The translations under genes were made by a program, and so were the position numbers. A model generated the notes under the pieces. It saw only the letters and a program-made list of their open reading frames with translations. It did not search any database and had not been told where the DNA came from. From Euonymus europaeus (lineage: Eukaryota > Streptophyta > Magnoliopsida > Celastrales > Celastraceae), in contig OY756962.1 in the NCBI GenBank assembly GCA_963580455.1, forward strand, positions 16,262,001-16,326,000: DNA of 64,000 nt, in the 5' to 3' direction. This document shows, in pieces, positions 23,482 to 36,740 of this stretch (positions are counted from its first letter, which is position 1; each line of letters starts with the position of its first letter).

Positions 23482-26400
23482 TTGAGAGAGTTGAGCAACT
23501 TTAGACAACCAAAGTTTCTCGGTGTACACTTTTTATTGTTCTTCTATGTCAAATTTTATGAGTATAAGCTTCCAAGATTATTTCGATTCCAAATCACCAA
23601 CTTTCTACGAGAAATGGACAAAACTCTTAAAAGCTCCTCCATTGAGAGAGTTGAGCAACTTCGGACCATCAAAGTTTCTCGGTGTACACTTTTTATTGTT
23701 CTTCTATGTTAAATTTTATGAGTATAAGCTTCCTAGATTATTTCGATGCAAAAAAATGAACTTTTTACGAAAAATGGACAAAACCGTTAAAAGCTCCTCC
23801 ATAGAGAGAGTTGAGCAACTTCGGACCATCAAAGTTGCTCGGTGTACACTTTTTATTGTTCTTCTATGTTAAATTATTTGAGTATAAGCTTCCTAGATTA
23901 TTTCGATGAGAAAAAATGAACTTTTTACGACAAATGGACAAAACCGTTAAAATCTCCTCCATAGAGAGAGTTGAGCAACTAAGGACCATCAAAGTTGCTC
24001 GGTGTACGCTTTTTATTGTTCTTCTATGTCAAATTTTACGAGTATAAGCTTCCAAGATTATTTCGATTCCAAATCACCAACTTTCTATGAGAAATGGACA
24101 AAACCGTTAAATGCTCCTCCATAGAGAGTGTGGAGCAACTTCGAACCATCAACGTTGTTCGATGTAAACTTTTTATTGTTCTTCTATGTCAAATTTTATG
24201 AGTATAAGCTTCCTAGATTATTTCGATTCCAAATCACCAACTTTCTGTGAGAAATGGACAAAACCGTTAAAAGCTCCTCCACAGAGAGAGTTGAGCAACT
24301 TCGAACCATTAAAGTTGCTCGATGTAAACTTTTTATTGTTCTTCTATGTCAAATTTTATGATTATAAGCTTCCTAGATTATTTCGATTCCAAATCACCAA
24401 CTTTCTATGAGAAATGGACAAAACCGTTAAAAGCTCCTCCACAGAGAGAGTTGAGCAACTTCGAACCATTAAAGTTGCTCGATGTAAACTTTTTATTGTT
24501 CTTCTATGTCAAATTTTACGAGTATAAGCTTCCTAGATTATTTCGATGTTAAAAAACCATTTGTCTTTGACAAATGGACAAAACCATTAAAAGCTCCTCC
24601 ATAGAGAGAGTTAAGCAACTTCGGACCATCAAAGTTGCTCGGTGTACACTTTTTATTGTTATTCTATGTCAAATTTTATGAGTATAAGCTTCCAAGATTA
24701 TTTCGATTGCAAATCACCAACTTTCTATGAGAAATGGACAAAACCGTTAAAAGGTCCTACATAGAAAGAGTTGAGCAACTTCGAACCATCAAAGTTGCTC
24801 GGTGTACACTTTTTATTGTACTTCTATGTCAAATTTTACGAGTATAAGCTTCCTAGATTATTTCGATGTTAAAACACCATTTTTCTTGGACAAATGGACA
24901 AAACTTAAAAGCCCCTCCATAGAGAGAGTTGAGCAACTTCGGACCATTAAAGTTGCTCGATGTAAACTTTTTATTGTTCTTCTATGTCAAATTTTATGAG
25001 TATAAGCTTCCTAGATTATTTCGATTCCAAATCACCAACTTTCTGTGAGAAATGGACAAAACCGTTAAAAGCTCCTCCACAGAGAGAGTTGAGCAACTTC
25101 GAACCATTAAAGTTGCTCGATGTAAACTTTTTATTGTTCTTCTATGTCAAATTTTATGAGTATAAGCTTCCTAGATTATTTCGATTCCAAATCACCAACT
25201 TTCTATGAGAAATGGACAAAACCGTTAAAAGCTCCTCCACAGAGAGAGTTGAGCAACTTTGAACCATTAAAGTTGCTCGATGTAAACTTTTTATTGTTCT
25301 TCTATGTCAAATTTTACGAGTATAATCTTCTAAGATTATTTTGATTCCAAATCACCAACTTTCTATGAGAAATGGACAAAACCGTTAAATGCTCCTCCAT
25401 AGAGAGTGTGGAGCAACTTCGAACCATCAACGTTGTTCGATGTAAACTTTTTATTGTTCTTCTATGTTAAATTTTATGAGTATAAACTTCCTAGATTATT
25501 TCGATGGCAAAAAACGAACATTTTACCAAAAATGGACAAAACCGTTAAAAGTTCCTCCATAGAGAGAGTTGAGCAACTTCGGACCATCAAAGTTGCTCGG
25601 TGTACACTTTTTATTGTTCTTCCATGTCAAATTTTACGAGTATATGCTTCCAAGATTTTTTCGATGCCAAAACACAAACTTTTTATCATAAATGGACAAA
25701 ACCGTTAAAAGCTCCTCCATAGAGAGAGTTGAGCAACTTCGGACCAACAAAGTTTCTCGGGATACACTTTTTATTGTTCTTCTATGTCAAATTTTATGAG
25801 TATAAGCTTCCTAGAATATTTCGATGCTGAAACACCAACTTTCTATGAGAAATGGACAAAACCGTTAAAAGCTCCTCCACAGAGAGAGTTGAGCAACTTC
25901 GAACCATTAAAGTTGCTCGATGTAAACTTTTTATTGTTCTTCTATGTCAAATTTTATGAGTATAAGCTTCCTAGATTATTTCGATTCCAAATCACCAACT
26001 TTCTATGAGAAATGGACAAAACCGTTAAAAGCTCCTCCACAGAGAGAGTTGAGCAACTTCGAACCATTAAAGTTGCTCGATGTAAACTTTTTATTGTTCT
26101 TCTATGTCAAATTTTACGAGTATAATCTTCTAAGATTATTTTGATTCCAAATCACCAACTTTCTATGAGAAATGGACAAAACCGTTAAAAGCTCCTCCAT
26201 AGAGAGAGTTGAGCAACTTCGAACCATCAAAGTTGCTCTATGTAAACTTTTTATTGTTCTTCTATGTAAAATTGTATGAGTATAAGCTTCCTAGATTATT
26301 TCGATGCCAAAAAATGAACTTTTTAAAACAAATGGACAAAACCGTTAAAAGCTCCTCCATAGAGAGAGTTGAGCAACTTCGGACCATCAAAGTTGCTCGG

Positions 26401-26679
26401 TGTACGCTTTTTATTGTTCTTCCATGTCAAATTTTACGAGTATAAGCTTCCAGGATTATTTCGATGCCAAAACACCAACTTTTTATCACATATGGAAAAA
26501 ACCGTTAAAAGCTCCTCCATAGAGAGAGTTGAGTAACTTCGGACCAACAAAGTTTTTCGGGATACACTTTTTATTGTTCTTCTAAGTCAAATTTTACGAG
26601 TATAAGCTTCCTAGATTATTTCGATGCTGAAACACCATCTTTCTATGACAAATGGACAAAACCGTTAAAAGCCCCTCCA
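23482..26679 (+). repeat. 20-mer HOR, unit 3 (3198 bp)
   Basis: Same order, same deletion (near 24.90 kb) and same private markers as unit 2 (gcaactaaggacc near 23.98 kb, ttatgattataagc near 24.36 kb, tatgtaaaattgtatg near 26.27 kb). Several adjacent monomers inside are themselves nearly identical, for example the ccacagagagagttgag monomers near 25.08 and 25.24 kb. Confidence 0.93.
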
Positions 26680-28343
26680 TTGAGAGAGTTGAGCAACTTT
26701 AGACAACCAAAGTTTCTCGGTGTACACTTTTTATTGTTCTTCTATGTCAAATTTTATGAGTATAAGCTTCCAAGATTATTTCGATTCCAAATCACCAACT
26801 TTCTACGAGAAATGGACAAAACTCTTAAAAGCTCCTCCATTGAGAGAGTTGAGCAACTTCGGACCATCAAAGTTTCTCGGTGTACACTTTTTATTGTTCT
26901 TCTATGTTAAATTTTATGAGTATAAGCTTCCTAGATTATTTCGATGCAAAAAAATGAACTTTTTACGAAAAATGGACAAAACCGTTAAAAGCTCCTCCAT
27001 AGAGAGAGTTGAGCAACTTCGGACCATCAAAGTTGCTCGGTGTACACTTTTTATTGTTCTTCTATGTTAAATTATTTGAGTATAAGCTTCCTAGATTATT
27101 TCGATGAGAAAAAATGAACTTTTTACGACAAATGGACAAAACCGTTAAAATCTCCTCCATAGAGAGAGTTGAGCAACTAAGGACCATCAAAGTTGCTCGG
27201 TGTACGCTTTTTATTGTTCTTCTATGTCAAATTTTACGAGTATAAGCTTCCAAGATTATTTCGATTCCAAATCACCAACTTTCTATGAGAAATGGACAAA
27301 ACCGTTAAATGCTCCTCCATAGAGAGTGTGGAGCAACTTCGAACCATCAACGTTGTTCGATATAAACTTTTTATTGTTCTTCTATGTCAAATTTTATGAG
27401 TATAAGCTTCCTAGATTATTTCGATTCCAAATCACCAACTTTCTATGAGAAATGGACAAAACCGTTAAAAGCTCCTCCACAGAGAGAGTTGAGCAACTTC
27501 GAACCATTAAAGTTGCTCGATGTAAACTTTTTATTGTTCTTCTATGTCAAATTTTATGAGTATAAGCTTCCTAGATTATTTCGATTCCAAATCACCAACT
27601 TTCTATGAGAAATGGACAAAACCGTTAAAAGCTCCTCCACAGAGAGAGTTGAGCAACTTTGAACCATTAAAGTTGCTCGATGTAAACTTTTTATTGTTCT
27701 TCTATGTCAAATTTTACGAGTATAAGCTTCCTAGATTATTTCGATGTTAAAAAACCATTTGTCTTTGACAAATGGACAAAACCATTAAAAGCTCCTCCAT
27801 AGAGAGAGTTAAGCAACTTCGGACCATCAAAGTTGCTCGGTGTACACTTTTTATTGTTATTCTATGTCAAATTTTATGAGTATAAGCTTCCAAGATTATT
27901 TCGATTGCAAATCACCAACTTTCTATGAGAAATGGACAAAACCGTTAAAAGGTCCTACATAGAAAGAGTTGAGCAACTTCGAACCATCAAAGTTGCTCGG
28001 TGTACACTTTTTATTGTACTTCTATGTCAAATTTTACGAGTATAAGCTTCCTAGATTATTTCGATGTTAAAACACCATTTTTCTTTGACAAATGGACAAA
28101 ACCGTTAAAAGCCCCTCCATAGAGAGAGTTGAGCAACTTCGGACCATTAAAGTTGCTCGATGTAAACTTTTTATTCTTCTTCTATGTCAAATTTTATGAG
28201 TATAAGCTTCCTAGATTATTTCGATTCCAAATCACCAACTTTCTATGAGAAATGGACAAAACCGTTAAAAGCTCCTCCACAGAGAGAGTTGAGCAACTTC
28301 GAACCATTAAAGTTGCTCGATGTAAACTTTTTATTGTTCTTCT
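26680..28343 (+). repeat. 20-mer HOR, partial unit 4
   Basis: The first half follows unit 3, including gcaactaaggacc near 27.18 kb. It then changes to an older version: ttcgatataaac near 27.36 kb and an intact ccgttaaaag near 28.1 kb where full units have the 2-bp deletion. Order matching ends near 28.34 kb. The switch from young to old markers inside one unit suggests an exchange or conversion boundary between 27.2 and 28.1 kb. Confidence 0.82.
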
Positions 28344-31300
28344 ATGTCAAATTTTACGAGTATAATCTTCTAAGATTATTTTGATTCCAAATCACCAACT
28401 TTCTATGAGAAATGGACAAAACCGTTAAAAGCTCCTCCATAGAGAGAGTTGAGCAACTTCGAACCATCGAAGTTGCTCTATGTAAACTTTTTATTGTTCT
28501 TCTATGTTAAATTGTATGAGTATAAGCTTCCTAGATTATTTCGATGACAAAAAATGAACTTTTTAAAAAAAATGGACAAAACCGTTAAAAGCTCCTCCAT
28601 AGAGAGAGTTGAGCAACTTCGGACCATCAAAGTTGCTCGGTGTACGCTTTTTATTGTTCGTCCATGTCAAATTTTACGAGTATAAGCTTCCAGGATTATT
28701 TCGATGCCAAAACACCAACTTTTTATCACATATGGAAAAAACCGTTAAAAGCTCCTCCATAGAGAGAGTTGAGTAACTTCGGACCAACAAAGTTTCTCGG
28801 GATACACTTTTTATTGTTCTTCTAAGTCAAATTTTACGAGTATAAGCTTCCTAGATTATTTCGATGCTGAAACACCATCTTTCTATGACAAATGGACAAA
28901 ACCGTTAAAAGCCCCTCCATTGAAAGAGTTGAGCAACTTCAGACAACCAAAGTTTCTCGGTGTACACTTTTTATTGTTCTTCTATGTCAAATTTTATGAG
29001 TATAAGCTTCCAAGATTATTTCGATTCCAAATCACCAACTTTCTACGAGAAATGGACAAAACTGTTAAAAGCTCCTCCATAGAGAGAGTTGAGCAACTTC
29101 GGACCATCAAAGTTGCTCGGTGTACGCTTTTTATTGTTCTTCTATGTCAAATTTTACGAGTATAAGCTTCCAAGATTATTTCGATTCCAAATCACCAACT
29201 TTCTATGAGAAATGGACAAAACCGTTAAATGCTCCTCCATAGAGAGTGTGGAGCAACTTCGAACCATCAACGTTGTTCGATGTAAACTTTTTATTGTTCT
29301 TCTATGTTAAATTTTATGAGTATAAACTTCCTAGATTATTTCGATGGCAAAAAACGAACATTTTACCAAAAATGGACAAAACCGTTAAAAGCTCCTCCAT
29401 AGAGAGAGTTGAGCAACTTCGGACCATCAAAGTTGCTCGGTGTACACTTTTTATTGTTCTTCCATGTCAAATTTTACGAGTATATGCTTCCAAGATTTTT
29501 TCGATGCCAAAACACAAACTTTTTATCATAAATGGACAAAACCGTTAAAAGCTCCTCCATAGAGAGAGTTGAGCAACTTCGGACCAACAAAGTTTCTCGG
29601 GATACACTTTTTATTGTTCTTCTATGTCAAATTTTATGAGTATAAGCTTCCTAGAATATTTCGATGCTGAAACACCAACTTTCTATGAGAAATGGACAAA
29701 ACCGTTAAAAGCTCCTCCACAGAGAGAGTTGAGCAACTTCGAACCATTAAAGTTGCTCGATGTAAACTTTTTATTGTTCTTCTATGTCAAATTTTATGAG
29801 TATAAGCTTCCTAGATTATTTCGATTCCAAATCACCAACTTTCTATGAGAAATGGACAAAACCGTTAAAAGCTCCTCCACAGAGAGAGTTGAGCAACTTC
29901 GAACCATTAAAGTTGCTCGATGTAAACTTTTTATTGTTCTTCTATGTCAAATTTTACGAGTATAACCTTCTAAGATTATTTTGATTCCAAATCACCAACT
30001 TTCTATGAGAAATGGACAAAACCGTTAAAAGCTCCTCCATAGAGAGAGTTGAGCAACTTCGAACCATCAAAGTTGCTCTATGTAAACTTTTTATTGTTCT
30101 TCTATGTTAAATTGTATGAGTATAAGCTTCCTAGATTATTTCGATGCCAAAAAATGAACTTTTTAAAACAAATGGACAAAACCGTTAAAAGCTCCTCCAT
30201 AGAGAGAGTTGAGCAACTTCGGACCATCAAAGTTGCTCGGTGTACGCTTTTTATTGTTCTTCCATGTCAAATTTTACGAGTATAAGCTTCCAGGATTATT
30301 TCGATGCCAAAACACCAACTTTTTATCACATATGGAAAAAACCGTTAAAAGCTCCTCCATAGAGAGAGTTGAGTAACTTCGGACCAACAAAGTTTCTCGG
30401 GATACACTTTTTATTGTTCTTCTAAGTCAAATTTTACGAGTATAAGCTTCCTAGATTATTTCGATGCTGAAACACCATCTTTCTATGACAAATGGACAAA
30501 ACCGTTAAAAGCCCCTCCATTGAGAGAGTTGAGCAACTTCAGACAACCAAAGTTTCTCGGTGTACACTTTTTATTGTTCTTCTATGTCAAATTTTATGAG
30601 TATAAGCTTCCAAGATTATTTCGATTCCAAATCACCAACTTTCTACGAGAAATGGACAAAACTGTTAAAAGCTCCTCCATTGAGAGAGTTGAGCAACTTC
30701 GGACCATCAAAGTTTCTCGGTGTACACTTTTTATTGTTCTTCTATGTTAAATTTTATGAGTATAAGCTTCCTAGATTATTTCGATGCAAAAAAATGAACT
30801 TTTTACGAAAAATGGACAAAACCGTTAAAAGCTCCTCCATAGAGAGAGTTGAGCAACTTCGGACCATCAAAGTTGCTCGGTGTACACTTTTTATTGTTCT
30901 TCTATGTTAAATTATTTGAGTATAAGCTTCCTAGATTATTTCGATGAGAAAAAATGAACTTTTTACGACAAATGGACAAAACCGTTAAAATCTCCTCCAT
31001 AGAGAGAGTTGAGCAACTTCGGACCATCAAAGTTGCTCGGTGTACGCTTTTTATTGTTCTTCTATGTCAAATTTTACGAGTATAAGCTTCCAAGATTATT
31101 TCGATTCCAAATCACCAACTTTCTATGAGAAATGGACAAAACCGTTAAATGCTCCTCCATAGAGAGTGTGGAGCAACTTCGAACCATCAACGTTGTTCGA
31201 TGTAAACTTTTTATTGTTCTTCTATGTTAAATTTTATGAGTATAAACTTCCTAGATTATTTCGATGGCAAAAAACGAACATTTTACCAAAAATGGACAAA

Positions 31301-31662
31301 ACCGTTAAAAGCTCCTCCATAGAGTGAGTTGAGCAACTTCGGACCATCAAAGTTGCTCGGTGTACACTTTTTATTGTTCTTCCATGTCAAATTTTACGAG
31401 TATATGCTTCCAAGATTTTTTCGATGCCAAAACACAAACTTTTTATCATAAATGGACAAAACCGTTAAAAGCTCCTCCATAGAGAGAGTTGAGCAACTTC
31501 GGACCAACAAAGTTTCTCGGGATACACTTTTTATTGTTCTTCTATGTCAAATTTTATGAGTATAAGCTTCCTAGAATATTTCGATGCTGAAACACCATCT
31601 TTCTATGACAAATGGACAAAACCATTAAAAGCTCCTCCATTGAGAGAGTTGAGCAACTTCGG
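28344..31662 (+). repeat. Right flank of the 20-mer block, non-amplified relatives
   Basis: Roughly 21 monomers of the same subtypes as the 20-mer HOR but in partial order. Up to 29.60 kb the block copies 15.7-16.97 kb (offset 12634). From about 29.99 kb it copies 12.56-14.23 kb (offset 17434). Private point changes include gatgacaaaaaatg near 28.54 kb and ttgttcgtccatg near 28.65 kb. No gene or other element was seen. Confidence 0.82.
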
Positions 31663-34600
31663 ACCATCAAAGTTTCTCGGTGTACACTTTTTATTGTTCT
31701 TCTATGTTAAATTTTATGAGTATAACCTTCCTAGATTATTTCGATGCAAAAAAATGAACTTTTTACGCAAAATTGACAAAACCGTTAAAAGCTCGTCCAT
31801 AGAGGGAGTTGAGCAACTTCGGACCATCAAAGTTGCTCGGTGTACACTTTTTATTGTTCTTCTATGTTAAATTATTTGAGTATAAGCTTCCTAGATTATT
31901 TCGATGAGAAAAAATGAACTTTTTACGACAAATGGACAAAACCGTTAAAATCTCCTCCATAGAGAGAGTTGAGCAACTTCGGACCATCAAAGTTGCTCGG
32001 TGTACGCTTTTTATTGTTCTTCTATGTCAAATTTTACGAGTATAAGCTTCCAAGATTATTTCAATTCCAAATCACCAACTTTCTATGAGAAATGGACAAA
32101 ACCGTTAAATGCTCCTCCATAGAGAGTGTGGAGCAACTTCGAACCATCAAAGTTGTTCGATGTAAACTTTTTATTGTTCTTCTATGTCAAATTTTACGAG
32201 TATAAGCTTCCAAGATTATTTCGATTCCAAATCACCAACTTTCTATGAGAAATGGACAAAACCGTTAAAAGCTCCTACATAGAGAGAGTTGAGCAACTTC
32301 GGACCAACAAAGTTTCTCGGGATACACTTTTTATTGTTCTTCTATGTCAAATTTTACGAGTATAAGCTTCCTAGATTATTTCGATGCTGAAACACCATCT
32401 TTCTATGACAAATGGACAAAACCGTTAAAAGCCCCTCCATTGAGAGAGTTGAGCAACTTCAGACCATCAAAGTTTCTCGGTGTACACTTTTTATTGTTAT
32501 TCTATGTCAAATTTTACGAGTATAAGCTTCCTAGATTATTTCGATGTTAAAAAACCATTTGTCTTTGACAAATGGACAAAACCATTAAAAGCTCCTCCAT
32601 AGAGAGAGTTAAGCAACTTCGGACCATCAAAGTTGCTCGGTGTACACTTTTTATTGTTATTCTATGTCAAATTTTATGAGTATAAGCTTCCAAGATTATT
32701 TCGATTGCAAATCACCAACTTTCTATGAGAAATGGACAAAACCGTTAAAAGGTCCTACATAGAAAGAGTTGAGCAACTTCGAACCATCAAAGTTGCTCGG
32801 TGTACACTTTTTATTGTACTTCTATGTCAAATTTTACGAGTATAAGCTTCCTATATTATTTCGATGTTAAAACACCATTTTTCTTTGACAAATGGACAAA
32901 ACCGTTAAAAGCCCCTCCATAGAGAGAGTTGAGCAACTTCGGACCATCAAAGTTGCTCGGTGTACACTTTTTATTGTTATTCTATGTCAAATTTTATGAG
33001 TATAAGCTTCCAAGATTATTTCGATTGCAAATCACCAACTTTCTATGAGAAATGGACAAAACCGTTAAAAGGTCCTACATAGAAAGAGTTGAGCAACTTC
33101 GAACCATCAAAGTTGCTCGATCTAAACTTTTTATTGTTCTTCTATGTTAAATTTTATGAGTATAAGCTTCCTAGATTATTTCGATGTTAAAACACCATTT
33201 TTCTTTGACAAATGGACAAAACCGTTAAAAGCCCCTCCATAGAGAGAGTTGAGCAACTTCGGACCATCAAAGTTGCTCGGTGTACACTTTTTATTGTACT
33301 TCTATGTCAAATTTTACGAGTATAAGCTTCCTAGATTATTTCGATGTTAAAACACCATTTTTCTTTGACAAATGGACAAAACCGTTAAAAGCCTCTTCAT
33401 AGAGAGAGTTGAGCAACTTCGGACCATCAAAGTTTCTCGGTGTACACTTTTTATTGTTATTCTATGTCAAATTTTATGAGTATAAGCTTCCAAGATTATT
33501 TCGATTGCAAATCACCAACTTTCTATGAGAAATGGACAAAACCGTTAAAAGGTCCTACATAGAAAGAGTTGGGCAACTTCGAACCATCAAAGTTGCGCGA
33601 TCTAAACTTTTTATTGTTCTTCTATGTTAAATTTTATGAGTATAAGCTTCCTAGATTATTTAGATAAAAAAAACTTTTTACGACAAATGAAAAAACCGTT
33701 GAAAGCTCCTCCATAGAGAGAGTTGAGATACTTCGGACCATCAAAATTTCTCGGTGTACACTTTTTATTGTTCTTCTATGTCAAATTTTACGAGTATAAG
33801 CTTCGTAGATTATTTCGATGCTAAAACACCATCTTTCTATGACAAATGGACAAAACCGTTAAAAGCCCCTCCACAGAGAGAGTTGGGCAACTTCGGACCA
33901 TCAAAGTTGCTCGGTGTACACTTTTTATTGTTATTCTATGTCAAATTTTAAGAGTATAAGCTTCCAAGATTATTTCGATTCAAAATCACCAACTTTCTAT
34001 GAGAAATAGACAAAATCGTTAAAAGCCCCTCCATAGAGAGAGTTGAGCAATTTCTGACTATCAAAGTTGCTCGGTGTACACTTTTTATTGTTATTCTATG
34101 TCAAATTTTATGAGTATAAGCTTTCAAGATTATTTCGATTCCAAATCACCTACTTCCTATGAGAAATGGACGAAACCGTTAAAAGCTTCTCCATAGAGAG
34201 AGTTGAGCAACTTCGAACCATCAAAGTTGCTTGATGTACACTTTTTATTGTTCTTCTATTTAAAATTTTATTATTATAAGCTTTCTAGATTATTTCGATG
34301 GTAAAACACTATCTTTCTATGACAAATGGACAAAACCGTTAAAAGCCCCTACATAGAGAAAGTTGAGCAACTTCAGACCATCAAAATTGCTCGTTGTACA
34401 CTTTTTATTGTGATTCTATGTCAAATTTTACGAGTATAAGCTTCCTAGATTATTTCGATTCCAAATCACCAACTTTCTATTAGAAATGGACAAAACCGTT
34501 AAAAGCTCCTCCATAGAGAGAGTTGAGCAACTTCGAACCGTCAAAGTTGCTCGATGTACACTTTTTAGTGTTCTTCTATGTTAAATTTTATGAGTATAAG

Positions 34601-36700
34601 ACTCCTAGATTATTTCGATGCCAAAAAATGAAGTTTTTACAACAAATGGACAAAACTGTTAAAAGCCCCTCCATAGAGAGAGTTGAGCAACTTCGGACCA
34701 TCGAAGTTGCTCGGTGTACACTTTTTATTGTTATTCTATGTCAAATTTTATGAGTATAAGCTTCCAAGATTATTTCGATTCCAAATCACCAACTTTCTAT
34801 GAGAAATGGACAAAACCGTTAAAAGCTCCTACATAGAGAGAGTTGAGCAACTTCGAACCATCAAAGTTGCTCGATGTAAACTTCTTATTGTCCTTCTATG
34901 TTAAATTTTATGAGCATAAGCGTCCTAGATTATTTCGAAGCCAAAAAACGACCCTTTTACGAAAAATGGACAAAACTGTTAAAAGATCCTCCATAGGGAG
35001 AGTTGAGATACCTCGGACTATCAAAGTTGCTCGGTGTACACTTTTTATTGTTCTTCTATGTCAAATTTTATGAGTATAAGCTTCCTAGATTATTTCGATG
35101 CTAAAACACCATCTTTCTATGACAAATGGAGAAAAACGTTAAAAGCCGCTCCATAGAGAGAGTTGAGCAACTTCGGACCATCAAAGTTGCTTGGTGTACA
35201 CTTTTTATTGTTATTCTATGTCAAATTTTATGAGTATAAGCTTCCAAGATTATTTCGATTCCAAATCACCAACTTTCCATGAGAAATGTACAAAACCGTT
35301 AAAAGCTCCATCATAGAGAGAGTTGAGCAACTTCGAACCACCAAGGTTGCTCGATGTACACTTTTATTGTTCTTCTATGTTGAATTTTATGAGTATAAGC
35401 TTCCTAGATTATTTCGATGCCAAAAAATGAACTTTTTAAAACAAATGGACAAAACCGTTAAAAGCTCCTCCATAGAGAGAGTTGAGCAACTTCGGACCAT
35501 CAAAGTTGCTCGGTGTACACTTTTTATTGTTCTTCCATGTCAAATTTTACGAGTATAAGCTTCCAAGATTATTTCGATGCCAAAACACCAACTTTTTATC
35601 AAAAATGGAAAAAACCGGTAAAAGCTCCTCCATAGAGAGAGTTGAGTAACTTCGGACCAACAAAGTTTCTCGGGATACACTTTTTATTGTTCTTCTATGT
35701 CAAATTTTACGAGTATAAGCTTCCTAGATTATTTCGATTCTAAAACACCATTTTTCTATGACAAATGGACAAAACCGTTAAAAGCCCTCCATAGAGAGAG
35801 TTGAGCAACTTCGGACCATCAAAGTTGCTCGGTGTACACTTTTTATTGTTATTCTATGTCAAATTTTATGAGTATTAGCTTCCAAGATTATTTCGATTCA
35901 AAATCACCAACTTTCTATGAGAAATGGACAAAACCGTTAAAAGCTCCTCCATATAGAGAGTTGAACAACTTCGGACCAACAAAGTTGCTGGGGATACACT
36001 TTTTATTGTTCTTCTTTATTAAATTTTATGAGTATAAGCTTCCTAGATTATTTCGATGCTAAAACACCATCTATCTATGAAAAATCGACAAAACCGTTAA
36101 AAGCCCCTCCATAGAGAGAGTTGACAACCTCGGACCATCAAAGATGCTCGGTGTACACTTTTTATTGTCCTTCTGTGTCAAATTTTACGAGAATAAGCTT
36201 TCAAGATTATTTCGATGCCAAAACACCAACTTTTTATCACAGATGGACAAAACCGTTAAAAGCTCCTCCATAGAGAGAGTTGAGCAACTTCGGACCAACA
36301 AAGTTGCACGGGATACACTTTTTATTGTTCTTCTTTGTCAAATTTTACGAGTATAAGCTTCCTAGATTATTTCGATGCTAAAACACCATCTTTCTATGAC
36401 AAATGGACAAAACCGTTAAAAGCCCCTCCATAGAGAGAGTTGAGCAACTTCTGACCATCAAAGTTGCTCGGTGTACACTTTTTATTGTTATTCTATGTCA
36501 AATTTTATGAGTATAAGCTTTCAAGATTATTTCGATTCCAAATCACCAACTTCCTTGAGAAATGGACATAACCGTTAAAAGCTCTTCCATAGAGAGAGTT
36601 GAACAACTTCGAACCATCAAAGTTGCTTGATGTACACTTTTTATTGTTCTTCTATTTAAAATTTTACGAGTATAAGCTTCCTATATTATTTCGATGTTAA
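31663..36700 (+). repeat. Second copy of window positions 1-5040
   Basis: Collinear with the first 5 kb of the window at offset 31662, falling to 31660 through two one-base deletions. One is in the poly-A run near 33.67 kb; the other is gtacacttttattg near 35.36 kb. It includes the trimer X-Y-Z-X-Y-Z set at 32783-33736 and the anchor monomer at 34523. The copies part near 5041 and 36701. There this copy keeps an ordinary monomer (catctttctttgac), while the first copy has a chimeric one (caactttttatcacag). Confidence 0.88.
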
Positions 36701-36740
36701 AACACCATCTTTCTTTGACAAATGGAAAAAACCGTTAAAA
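34665..36740 (+). repeat. 13-mer HOR, unit 1 (2076 bp)
   Basis: The monomer gaaccatcaaagttgctcgatgtaaacttc at 34843 recurs at 36919, and the ttgacaacc monomer at 36144 region recurs at 38221, about 2077 bases apart. Thirteen monomers minus three single-base deletions (aaagccctcc, ttgacaacc, cttccttgag) is 2077. This unit lost one more base in gtacacttttattg near 35.36 kb. It is the 18-mer unit with a five-monomer stretch removed. Confidence 0.88.

Larger units (their letters stand above)
16890..28343 (+). repeat. 20-mer HOR block, 3198-bp period, ~3.6 copies
   Basis: The cagacaaccaaag / tagacaaccaaag monomer sits at 17086, 20284, 23482 and 26680, a constant 3198 bases. Twenty monomers would be 3200. 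The two missing bases are in ggacaaaacttaaaagcc (normally ggacaaaaccgttaaaag) near 18.51, 21.71 and 24.90 kb. In the partial fourth copy (28.1 kb) that deletion is absent. The left edge (about 16.89 kb) and right edge (about 28.34 kb) are where the order of subtypes stops matching. This is the longest and most uniform repeat in the window. Confidence 0.93.
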
